Numbered from the stretch's first letter, positions 1-5,225 are shown. The stretch: 6,423 nt of DNA from Candidatus Poseidoniaceae archaeon (GCA_022425585.1 JAKMFF010000276.1:1-6423); one strand, 5' to 3'. Notes: generated by a model from the sequence alone, not told the origin. Made by a program: numbers and translations.

Positions 1-2
1 CT

Positions 3-860
3 CCTAGTATCGATGAAATGTCAACAATGGAAAGCGAATTAAATCAATTATATCTTGATATAAAGTTTCAAACGCCCTCTATAGAAAAATGCCCAGCAAG
101 CCCTATGGCTTTAAGAGGATTTAGTGAAGGCGGCATCCCAACAACTGCTCCTATAGATATGATTAGATGTGACCGTTGTGATTGGCAATCGATATGTGAA
201 GGCGGTAGTGGCGACGAATATTCTCTTGGAGAGAATGAATTTAATGTGCCAGGTTTAGTAAGCCAAATTAATACTGTTGATATTAAGGATTTGAATGTAA
301 GGTTCAACTTAGAGGTTGTCGTTGATTCGATTAACTATCCAGAGGAAAAACCACCAGAGATGAAAGTGTCTCAGGCTAACAATCGCGCCCGAGTTGATTT
401 TTTGGCTTCAAAAAACCAAGAAGGGAAGCCAACATACCCCCAATCACTAAACAAGGGGCAAAAGATATTCCTAAAAAATGTCATATTAACTTCAAATTTC
501 AAAGGTGAATTGACTATCAAAGTAGATCCATTAGCAGAGGTACTTGTATCTGGAGAAGGGCTTGTATTTCAATCATTATTAGAATTCAGAGCACGGTGGA
601 ATATTGCTGGTATGCTTGCTTACAAATATGAACGCAGAGGCATTGGTAGAACTGGTAGAGAATGGCACCGAAAAGGTATGGTGATTCTTAATGAAAATAA
701 TTCAATCAAGGTATCTGGCTGGGCTAATGATTGGGGTCACCAATACGATATGGCAGAAGAAGGCTCTTACGTGCTATTGGCAAATATTGAATTAGATGCA
801 TGGGCTAATCAAATTAAAGGTCAAATTGGCAGGAATTCTAGGGCTCACTTACTTCGTTAA
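3..860 (+). CDS. 3' part of a gene: CxxCx5C cluster motif followed by two probable OB folds (possible C-terminus of a Cas4/RecB-like nuclease)
   Basis: The frame is open to the left edge, and the first Met at 18 has no visible ribosome-binding site, so this is probably the end of a longer protein; 280 residues follow that Met. Numbered from it, Cys51, Cys54 and Cys60 form a CxxCx5C motif (CDRCDWQSIC), with a further Cys at 25. This spacing is that of the C-terminal cysteine trio of Cas4, AddB and other PD-(D/E)XK nucleases that hold a 4Fe-4S cluster; in those the fourth Cys lies before the nuclease core, here off-window. Residues about 85-180 look like an RPA-type OB fold: a beta-strand start, a basic/polar loop, then LNKGQKIFLKNV and FKGELTIKV. 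Residues about 220-275 look like a second one. A DNA repair or processing role is an inference. The four cysteines could instead form a self-contained zinc finger in an RPA-like protein. The stop is one base from the convergent modifier gene. Confidence 0.6.
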   Translation, partial: PSIDEMSTMESELNQLYLDIKFQTPSIEKCPASPMALRGFSEGGIPTTAPIDMIRCDRCDWQSICEGGSGDEYSLGENEFNVPGLVSQINTVDIKDLNVRFNLEVVVDSINYPEEKPPEMKVSQANNRARVDFLASKNQEGKPTYPQSLNKGQKIFLKNVILTSNFKGELTIKVDPLAEVLVSGEGLVFQSLLEFRARWNIAGMLAYKYERRGIGRTGREWHRKGMVILNENNSIKVSGWANDWGHQYDMAEEGSYVLLANIELDAWANQIKGQIGRNSRAHLLR

Positions 861-861
861 A

Positions 862-1062
862 TTAGCCGCCTGAAGAAACAGTCGTTACAAGTAGTTCAAT
901 ATCCTCGCTCAACATTGTTGATAGAGGTATAATTTGGTCGCGGTAACTTACAATAACAGTTGATGGCAGTATATTACATTGAAGTAATGCATCACGAAGT
1001 TTCACTGTGTTCTCCGATTGGTAGGTTTGATCTACATCACGGCCGTAGAACTTAATCAACAT
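862..1062 (-). CDS. Ubiquitin-like small archaeal modifier / MoaD-ThiS-family sulfur carrier
   Basis: This is a 66-residue beta-grasp-type protein. It has an N-terminal strand (LIKFYG), a helix around residues 20-29 (VKLRDALLQC), a middle strand (TVIVSYRDQII), a late acidic turn plus strand (SEDIELLVT) and an exact C-terminal Gly-Gly. Size, order of elements and tail match archaeal SAMP proteins and ThiS/MoaD carriers. In that family an E1-like enzyme (UbaA in haloarchaea) activates the Gly-Gly end, either for isopeptide tagging of target lysines or for thiocarboxylate sulfur transfer in tRNA thiolation or molybdopterin synthesis. I chose the ATG at 1062. The frame continues upstream to 1200, but that extension is translated antisense tRNA and gives the familiar spurious REGFEPPR peptide. 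No strong ribosome-binding site is visible, so the transcript may be leaderless. PAC2 lies upstream on the same strand, beyond the tRNA. SAMP or sulfur-carrier use cannot be decided from this window. Confidence 0.8.
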   Translation of the reverse strand: MLIKFYGRDVDQTYQSENTVKLRDALLQCNILPSTVIVSYRDQIIPLSTMLSEDIELLVTTVSSGG

Positions 1063-1114
1063 GGTTCTGCGAAGAGCATCATGCTTATGACTGTGGCGTA
1101 GAAGGCGCAGATGA
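1063..1114. promoter_or_regulatory. Probable shared bidirectional promoter for tRNA-Ser (+) and the ubiquitin-like gene (-)
   Basis: These 52 bases separate two divergent starts. The only AT-rich, TATA-like element is around 1083-1091 (GCTTATGAC on plus, GTCATAAGC on minus). Its centre is about 26-28 bases from both the first base of the tRNA and the ATG of the modifier gene, the usual archaeal TATA-to-start distance. A short palindrome, AGCAT-C-ATGCT, lies at 1074-1084 beside it. The match to a TATA consensus is weak, so the call rests mainly on geometry. Confidence 0.35.
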
Positions 1115-1199
1115 GCCGAGATCGCATAGCCCGGTATTGCGGTGGATTCGAAATCCACTGTCGTAAGACGCGGGGGTTCAAATCCCTCTCTCGGCGCCA
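1115..1199 (+). tRNA. tRNA-Ser with anticodon CGA (reads UCG), CCA encoded
   Basis: The acceptor stem pairs GCCGAGA (1115-1121) with TCTCGGC (1189-1195); the discriminator is G1196 and CCA is at 1197-1199. The D stem is GCA/TGC (1124-1126 with 1138-1140), and its loop contains GG. The anticodon stem is GTGGA (1142-1146) with TCCAC (1154-1158), around the loop TTCGAAA, giving anticodon CGA at 1149-1151. The long variable arm (1159-1171) has a GTC/GAC stem, typical of a class II serine tRNA. The T arm is GGGGG (1172-1176), loop TTCAAAT, CCCTC (1184-1188), with one G-T pair. There is no intron. The gene converges on PAC2, whose stop codon complement begins at 1200, immediately after the encoded CCA. 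Confidence 0.95.
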
Positions 1200-1955
1200 T
1201 TACATGTAGAATGCATCATGAGATTCTGTCATTTCCGAAACTAGATCATGACTTGAATTTGGCGATATTTGTTTTAGTTTAGTAAGGAGTTTTTCGTTTG
1301 CATCTTGTGGTATTACCAGATTTAGCTTAAACCATCTATCAATTGACATCAATAATTGCTGTGAAGCATTAATATCGCCACTTGCCCCCACAGTGGTAGC
1401 GATTGCGCAGGCCGTATTGATGCCAAATACCGGTCCAAGAGAAGCTAGTAGAGCCGCCATTCCAATAGCTCCTGAACTTGGTTCGTCACGCCTAACATTT
1501 GCTCCCTTGGATTCTAAATCTATACGGTACTGTGAACTACTAGGGACAATGAATATTTCTTTTCTGGTAGCCTCATCAACCATTCCAGCAAGCACAATTG
1601 AATCTGTGATTTTTTGGTCTTGAAGTAGAGATAGAATTTCTCTAGCCATAATCCCTTGGTTTTGTGGTTCAAGGGGTTGAGAGTTCCCAGTTATCGTGAC
1701 AATATAATCTCCTTTTGGAAGTTTGATATTTCTAACTGTTAGGTGTGGTGGAGAAAGTAAACCATCATCATCAAGAGTAGCCAGTGGGGGTAGTGCTGTA
1801 TGATGTAATCTAGCTACCTCTACAGCATCATTTGTTTCGTTTAGTGCGTCAACTGCAGCCTTGCCAATATTGCCGACTCCGGGAAGAGCAATTAGGCAAA
1901 GCCTTGAATTATTCATATCAGAATGTCCGTTACGCCATTCAACAAGTAAACTCAT
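1200..1955 (-). CDS. PAC2-family proteasome assembly chaperone (archaeal PbaA/PbaB-like)
   Basis: This 251-residue protein has the PAC2 (formerly DUF75) N-terminal signature: a hydrophobic strand followed by LPGVGNIGK (residues 24-32). Further family-like stretches are YIVTITGNSQP (84-94), IVLAGMVDEAT (120-130) and GAIGMAALLASLG (162-174). Archaeal members such as Pyrococcus PbaA/PbaB and eukaryotic PAC1/PAC2 help assemble the 20S proteasome alpha ring. The last three residues are Phe-Tyr-Met, a perfect HbYX C-terminus, the tail that proteasome activators and PbaB insert into alpha-ring pockets. The start at 1955 keeps a first beta strand (SLLVEW) before the glycine loop; Met14 is an alternative. 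No ribosome-binding site is visible, and a TATA-like stretch about 30 bases upstream suggests a short or absent leader. It follows Nop10 in the conserved translation cluster, 88 bases downstream. Its stop touches the convergent tRNA. Confidence 0.85.
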   Translation of the reverse strand: MSLLVEWRNGHSDMNNSRLCLIALPGVGNIGKAAVDALNETNDAVEVARLHHTALPPLATLDDDGLLSPPHLTVRNIKLPKGDYIVTITGNSQPLEPQNQGIMAREILSLLQDQKITDSIVLAGMVDEATRKEIFIVPSSSQYRIDLESKGANVRRDEPSSGAIGMAALLASLGPVFGINTACAIATTVGASGDINASQQLLMSIDRWFKLNLVIPQDANEKLLTKLKQISPNSSHDLVSEMTESHDAFYM

Positions 1956-1978
1956 GAGAATAAAATGCTATCAAGACG

Positions 1979-1992
1979 AGGTATAATGTTTG
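1979..1992 (-). promoter_or_regulatory. Possible TATA box for the PAC2 gene
   Basis: On the minus strand the sequence AAACATTATACC has its centre about 30 bases before the PAC2 ATG at 1955. The 88-base gap after Nop10 is longer than most gaps in the cluster, and the PAC2 start has no ribosome-binding site. Both are consistent with a separate, nearly leaderless transcript. The call is by pattern and distance only. Confidence 0.35.
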
Positions 1993-2043
1993 ACATTGAA
2001 AGTAGTCTAAAACCTCTATTTGTTAAGGTAATTTTCGATGCGG

Positions 2044-2280
2044 TTATTCTTCTTCGAGAATTTCTAACCGCATCTCTTCAAGAGATTCTAATTCTGGTAG
2101 CGCTGCAGTCCATTCGGGAGCTTCTACATTGTACATTTTCCGACGGATGTTGGCTCTTTGATCCTCTGGTGACCATTTCAGTGGAGCGGCTGCATTTGCT
2201 TGGCCACCACACGTAGGGCAAATTCTTTCCAAAGTCCAATCTTGGCAATCTACGCATTGTTGCAATAATTGTCTTGCCAT
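2044..2280 (-). CDS. nop10: Nop10-like H/ACA ribonucleoprotein subunit
   Basis: The protein has 78 residues. The N-terminal zinc ribbon has Cys9, Cys12, Cys21 and Cys24 (CVDC then CPTCG), followed by a PLKWSPEDQRANIRRKMY stretch that matches the conserved PPRFSPEDPYGEYRRRLK-type segment of Nop10. Nop10 binds the pseudouridine synthase Cbf5 and stabilises archaeal H/ACA guide RNPs that modify rRNA. Archaeal homologues are usually about 55-60 residues; this one carries an additional acidic, Glu-rich tail (about residues 55-78) of unknown role. An AGGGA at 2286-2290 lies five bases before the ATG and is a modest ribosome-binding site. It lies between aIF2 alpha (39-base gap) and PAC2, as in many archaeal genomes. 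Confidence 0.87.
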   Translation of the reverse strand: MARQLLQQCVDCQDWTLERICPTCGGQANAAAPLKWSPEDQRANIRRKMYNVEAPEWTAALPELESLEEMRLEILEEE

Positions 2281-2290
2281 GGTTGTCCCT

Positions 2291-2329
2291 AGTCGTGATT
2301 GTTTATCACTGACTCGGTGTTAATCACGA
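2291..2329. other. Two mutually exclusive hairpins around the aIF2 alpha / Nop10 junction
   Basis: AGTCGTGAT (2291-2299) can pair with ATCACTGACT (2305-2314) across a five-base loop with one bulge. TCGTGATT (2294-2301) is also a perfect inverted match to AATCACGA (2322-2329), which overlaps the aIF2 alpha stop. The same arm can therefore form either hairpin in the mRNA. A role in processing or in translation of the Nop10 reading frame is speculative. Confidence 0.35.
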
Positions 2330-3105
2330 TAACATACTACTTGTCCATCATTTTCTTCAATTATGGAAACGACTGATTTGGATACTTCAAGCCATAGATC
2401 TTCAGCAGTTTTGAAATCTGGAGCTTTCAAGACCATTCGGTATTCTGGTGCTCCATCATAATAGCACATTACTGAAATCTCATCTTGCTCCGAAGAATAC
2501 TTTTCAGCAGATAGTAAAGCCTCTTGAATTATCTCAACTCCATTTTCAGAGTTCACCGAAAGATTGAGGCTACCTTTGATTTCGACAAATGGCGGAATAA
2601 TGTTTTCAATAGCAATTTCTACGAATTCTTTAATCCATTTACCTTCAAAACCAGCATCAGCAAGTGATGCTTCATTCATTGCGGCTTCTTCAAAGGACGC
2701 ATATAGAGAACCATAAGCTAGGGTCAACTCTTCTCCATGCTCATCCCGGACTTCTTCTGACCATCCTACTTTTTCAGCCAGAACCTTTAGTAATTGATTC
2801 GAACGTTGCTCATTTTTCCATTCTTGTAATCTGTCTCTACGCCGTTCTTCAGAGACTGACTTTAGAGAAAGTTCTAACGATGAACCATCTTTTTTAGTCC
2901 TCATGACCTTACAGATTAAGCGTTGGCCATCTCGGACAAAGGAACGTATATTTTTTACCCAACCACTGGCGATTTCACCAATAAATATGAATCCCTCAAT
3001 TCCGGGGTATTCATCGAAATCTACGTAAACGCCATTTTGTTTGACATTCTTAACTGTAACAACAACTAATTCTCCTTCTTCAGGAGTGATTAAATCTTCG
3101 CTCAT
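2320..3105 (-). CDS. eif2a: Translation initiation factor aIF2, alpha subunit
   Basis: The 261-residue product has the normal family length and three-domain order. Residues about 10-85 are an S1-type OB domain (ELVVVTVKNVKQNGVYVDFD, then IEGFIFIGEIASGWVKNIR and VMRTKKDGSSLELSLKSV). Residues about 86-170 are the helical domain, opening with the characteristic SEERRRDRLQEWK. Residues about 172-261 are the C-terminal alpha-beta domain that contacts the gamma subunit. aIF2 delivers initiator Met-tRNA to the small ribosomal subunit, and alpha strengthens the tRNA interaction. A strong ribosome-binding site, GAGGAGG (3116-3122), lies 10 bases before the ATG and overlaps the TGA stop of S27e, so the two are probably translated from one message. 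The order L44e-S27e-aIF2 alpha-Nop10 is a widely conserved archaeal operon. Confidence 0.95.
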   Translation of the reverse strand: MSEDLITPEEGELVVVTVKNVKQNGVYVDFDEYPGIEGFIFIGEIASGWVKNIRSFVRDGQRLICKVMRTKKDGSSLELSLKSVSEERRRDRLQEWKNEQRSNQLLKVLAEKVGWSEEVRDEHGEELTLAYGSLYASFEEAAMNEASLADAGFEGKWIKEFVEIAIENIIPPFVEIKGSLNLSVNSENGVEIIQEALLSAEKYSSEQDEISVMCYYDGAPEYRMVLKAPDFKTAEDLWLEVSKSVVSIIEENDGQVVCYRD

Positions 3106-3120
3106 GGAGGCTCAGCCTCC

Positions 3121-3291
3121 TCATTCAATTGCTTCTAAAGGTCGGCATCCAACAAGTTGTGCCTTTCCGCCAGATGGCGAAGTAAGAGTTGAGCCGCAAA
3201 CAGAGCAGGCAATTTTGCTAGTTGCTCTAGAGAAAATTACAACTTCAGCTCCACAGTCTTTACATGATACTTTCATAAATTTACCAGCCAT
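3121..3291 (-). CDS. rps27e: Ribosomal protein S27e (eS27)
   Basis: This is a 56-residue small-subunit protein built around one zinc ribbon: Cys10 and Cys13 (CKDC), then Cys29 and Cys32 (CSVC). The conserved stretches SCKDCGAEVVIFSRA, KIACSVCGSTL and SPSGGKAQL match S27e. All four zinc ligands are present. The ATG at 3291 is preceded by a GAGGTG ribosome-binding site that overlaps the L44e stop, so it is favoured over the internal Met6. The gap to L44e is only 10 bases, and the TGA stop overlaps the ribosome-binding site of aIF2 alpha. It is an operon member between L44e and aIF2 alpha. Confidence 0.95.
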   Translation of the reverse strand: MAGKFMKVSCKDCGAEVVIFSRATSKIACSVCGSTLTSPSGGKAQLVGCRPLEAIE

Positions 3292-3301
3292 TTAGTACAC
3301 C

Positions 3302-3586
3302 TCACTTGTCCACAAGTTCGAATTTCTTGGCTCTTTGACATGGTGCATAATGCGCTTTACCAGTCTCAGTGCATCTGAATAGGATATTTACTCTCTTAGT
3401 TGGTTTTTCTCTACCATCGGGTTTTGGACGTGGGAAACCACGGTAACCTGCCATAACCTTTCGGAATCTTCTTTGACCCCATTTCAATTCAGAAGCACGC
3501 CTCTTCTTGACACGCTCAACAGTATGCATGGTATGCTTACCCGCTGAGGGGCTGTAACGCTTGATTTGACGTGGCATCTTGACCAT
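3302..3586 (-). CDS. rpl44e: Ribosomal protein L44e (eL42) lacking most zinc-binding cysteines
   Basis: The 94-residue protein is very basic and has the family core ELKWGQRRFRKVMAGYRGFPRPKP (residues 33-56), KPTKRVNILFRC (61-72) and AKKFELV (86-92). L44e binds the large subunit near the tRNA exit region. Family members normally have CxxC near residue 12 and a second pair near 72. Here the first pair is replaced (YSPSAGKHT, Ser12 and Ala15), and the second is CTETG, so Cys72 remains but its partner is Thr75; another Cys occurs at 83. The zinc site is therefore probably lost or rebuilt. The ATG at 3586 is favoured over Met4 (3577) because AAGGTG at 3592-3597 is five bases upstream of it, against 14 for Met4. 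It is the first gene of the minus-strand cluster. Confidence 0.92.
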   Translation of the reverse strand: MVKMPRQIKRYSPSAGKHTMHTVERVKKRRASELKWGQRRFRKVMAGYRGFPRPKPDGREKPTKRVNILFRCTETGKAHYAPCQRAKKFELVDK

Positions 3587-3622
3587 GGTAGCACCTTGAG
3601 CATTCGTGCCACTAAGGTCGGG

Positions 3623-3632
3623 TATTTAGAAA
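3623..3632 (-). promoter_or_regulatory. Probable TATA box for the L44e-S27e-aIF2 alpha-Nop10 operon
   Basis: On the minus strand TTTCTAAATA resembles an archaeal TATA box. A start about 25 bases downstream would fall near 3600, just before the AAGGTG ribosome-binding site at 3592-3597, giving a short leader. An upstream TFB element is not obvious. The alternative AT-rich ATTAAT further upstream would give a leader of about 80 bases. Confidence 0.45.
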
Positions 3633-3689
3633 CTCCGTATGGAGCAATGTCACAAAACATGCCACTGCACCCTCAAACAAGGGATGAAG

Positions 3690-3697
3690 TAATTAAT
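3690..3697 (+). promoter_or_regulatory. Probable TATA box for the membrane-protein gene pair
   Basis: TAATTAAT is centred about 25 bases before the ATG at 3718, so transcription would start at or next to the start codon. No ribosome-binding site precedes that ATG, which fits a leaderless message. A small inverted repeat, CCCT (3670-3673) and AGGG (3680-3683), lies just upstream and could be an operator. The 131-base region 3587-3717 holds this and the divergent operon promoter; I see no RNA gene in it. Confidence 0.4.
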
Positions 3698-3717
3698 CCG
3701 GTTTCATTCCAGCGGTC

Positions 3718-4509
3718 ATGGATGATATGTTACAAGCGGTCTTACTGTTTTGGCTGCCATTAGCGTTAATCCCTGTTGGTCTATGGATTTCTCAATCAAA
3801 AAAATCTACAGAAAGCAGCAGAAATGGGAAGATTATACTGATTATTGGATTGATTCTAGTATTGGCGAGTCCATGGACGGTACCTGAATCTCCTTCCTCT
3901 GATTTAGGTCATTTGTTTGGCTTTACAATTGGGCCATCAATTCTTGTGCTATTTGGTCTATACATGGTGGCTTATTCTGGCAATGTTCCTGTAGGACGGT
4001 TATCTTCAGGAGATAAGTATCTGGGATTCACGTTCTTCGTTATTGGTATGGTTTGGTTCTCATTCATGCATTGGGGTGGCCTAACTCCGGTTCTAGATTC
4101 AGGAGAAATCAACAGATTCTGGTTGATATTTTTCCCGAACTTTTTAAGTTCATTATCCTGCTTATCTTTATCAGCTGGAATAGCAATGTTAGTACTCGGT
4201 GATAATAGATCTGCAGAATCTAAAAATTTATTTTTCATGTCTGGTGTAACTCTAATATTCATCATATCGGCCATGAATATAGATTCCAGCGAAACATCAT
4301 CAGATGAATTTAGAAAATATGTTTGGCTTTCAGTAGCTGATTTGGTTGGTATACTGCTAGGTTCTGTGTTGGCAATAATATCTTTTGCTCTTGTGATTTA
4401 CAGCTATGAAAAGAGTTTACCAAAACCGGAATCAATCCTGCCGCCAACAGAAAATGAATTGCAGCATTCGGCAAAAATAATTTCGTCAAACCTTGGAGGC
4501 GATGAATGA
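3718..4509 (+). CDS. Integral membrane protein of unknown function, about seven transmembrane segments
   Basis: I do not recognise the family. The 263-residue protein has hydrophobic segments at about 5-25, 38-56, 64-88, 100-119, 133-161, 170-187 and 202-230. A polar, mostly charged C-terminal tail follows (about 231-263). The first segment is followed by a basic SKK stretch, which suggests a cytoplasmic first loop by the positive-inside rule. No catalytic or metal-binding motif is evident; Trp and His occur together around FSFMHWGGL (115-122). Met4 is an alternative start, but the ATG at 3718 fits a TATA-like element at leaderless distance. The next gene overlaps by four bases (ATGA), with a GGAGG inside this gene's end, so the two are translationally coupled and probably act together. 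A sensor, transporter or membrane-assembly role cannot be chosen from the sequence. Confidence 0.75.
   Translation: MDDMLQAVLLFWLPLALIPVGLWISQSKKSTESSRNGKIILIIGLILVLASPWTVPESPSSDLGHLFGFTIGPSILVLFGLYMVAYSGNVPVGRLSSGDKYLGFTFFVIGMVWFSFMHWGGLTPVLDSGEINRFWLIFFPNFLSSLSCLSLSAGIAMLVLGDNRSAESKNLFFMSGVTLIFIISAMNIDSSETSSDEFRKYVWLSVADLVGILLGSVLAIISFALVIYSYEKSLPKPESILPPTENELQHSAKIISSNLGGDE
4495..4499 (+). promoter_or_regulatory. Ribosome-binding site deciding the start of the second membrane protein
   Basis: GGAGG lies six bases before the ATG at 4506, inside the end of the upstream gene. This supports the start at 4506 over the adjacent ATG at 4509, and supports coupled translation. Confidence 0.7.
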
Positions 4510-4985
4510 TGGGAGAAACGAAAAAAACATCTCTGAAATTAGTTGTTTCAGGATTATTATTCCCTATTGCGCTGATTCTCGCAATTGATTACAGCATGCA
4601 TGGTTTTCCTGGCTTATCCACGGATATTATAAACCCAAGAATTGCTAATTCTACGTTGACTGCGTTCATATTGTGTTCGACATTCCTTTTGGGTAATATG
4701 TACTTCTATGGCGAATCTCGAAACCGACCTCTCGCACCATTATTTTCAATGATCATAGCAATCCTAGTTGGTTTCGGCGCAACAATATTTTTTATTAAAC
4801 AAGGTGAGATGTTGCTTGAGGCTAACGGTTCGGTAATAGCACAATTGGTTTACAATATCTCTCATACAATAGTATCAATTTTTGCAGTACTACTGGCATT
4901 TGGAGTGGCAATAGGGGTTTTATTTTCATCTTTAACCCATTCAAAATCTAAGATAAGTGAAACTAAATTCTATGAAGAAGAGTAA
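4506..4985 (+). CDS. Small integral membrane protein of unknown function, four transmembrane segments
   Basis: The 159-residue protein is not recognised. Hydrophobic segments lie at about 11-28, 47-68, 78-97 and 117-141. The N-terminus is short and basic (ETKKTSLK), and the polar tail ends in EEE, which suggests both ends are cytoplasmic. No obvious active-site motif is seen. Its start overlaps the stop of the seven-segment protein in an ATGA junction, so the pair probably forms a complex or acts in one process. It is followed after 60 bases by L37e, which has its own promoter-like element, so co-transcription with the ribosomal gene is possible but not required. Confidence 0.72.
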   Translation: MMGETKKTSLKLVVSGLLFPIALILAIDYSMHGFPGLSTDIINPRIANSTLTAFILCSTFLLGNMYFYGESRNRPLAPLFSMIIAILVGFGATIFFIKQGEMLLEANGSVIAQLVYNISHTIVSIFAVLLAFGVAIGVLFSSLTHSKSKISETKFYEEE

Positions 4986-4997
4986 AATCATCCTCCG

Positions 4998-5010
4998 TTT
5001 ATTTCATAAA
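4998..5010 (+). promoter_or_regulatory. Possible TATA box for L37e-purF
   Basis: TTTATTTCATAAA lies in the 60-base gap before L37e. A start about 25 bases downstream, near 5028, would leave a short leader holding the GAGGTG ribosome-binding site at 5035-5040. Confidence 0.4.
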
Positions 5011-5045
5011 GGATTGGTAGGTGGGCGAAACATCGAGGTGAATAT

Positions 5046-5225
5046 ATGTCAAAAGGTACACCATCCATGGGTCGACGTCAAAAGACAACACACATCCGAT
5101 GTAGAAGATGTGGCAGGAATGCCTATCACAAACAAAAAGGCGTATGCGCTTCATGCGGATACGGCGCTACTGCAAAGATGAGAAAGTTTAGTTGGTCTAA
5201 GAAAACTCACCGTCCTAAGGCTTGA
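5046..5225 (+). CDS. rpl37e: Ribosomal protein L37e (eL37)
   Basis: This 59-residue basic large-subunit protein has the typical start [22 protein letters not shown], a four-cysteine zinc ribbon (Cys19, Cys22, Cys34 and Cys37), and the tail [16 protein letters not shown]. All zinc ligands are intact. The ATG at 5046 is preceded by GAGGTG with a five-base gap, which fixes the start over the internal Met8. The protein binds 23S rRNA. In many archaea L37e sits between an Lsm (Sm-like) gene and purF; purF follows here, but no Lsm gene precedes it, and its place is taken by the membrane-protein pair. Confidence 0.95.
   Translation: MSKGTPSMGRRQKTTHIRCRRCGRNAYHKQKGVCASCGYGATAKMRKFSWSKKTHRPKA

Noticed and set aside
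1115..1199. tRNA-Ser as an integration (attachment) site
   Set aside because: No repeat of the tRNA 3' end and no integrase or foreign gene is visible in the window.
1063..1200. N-terminal extension of the ubiquitin-like gene up to an ATG at 1200
   Set aside because: It translates the antisense of tRNA-Ser and gives the well-known spurious REGFEPPR-type peptide; the family starts at the ATG at 1062.
3041..3295. Plus-strand 84-residue frame
   Set aside because: It is antisense to S27e and the start of aIF2 alpha, with no family resemblance or ribosome-binding site.
3607..3666. Direct repeat TGCCACT in the divergent promoter region
   Set aside because: A seven-base repeat 53 bases apart is expected by chance and shows no further symmetry.
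3972..4274. Minus-strand 100-residue frame
   Set aside because: It is antisense to the seven-segment membrane protein and shows no recognisable features.
4957..5181. Plus-strand 74-residue frame
   Set aside because: It overlaps L37e in another frame; L37e is a clear protein with its own GAGGTG site.
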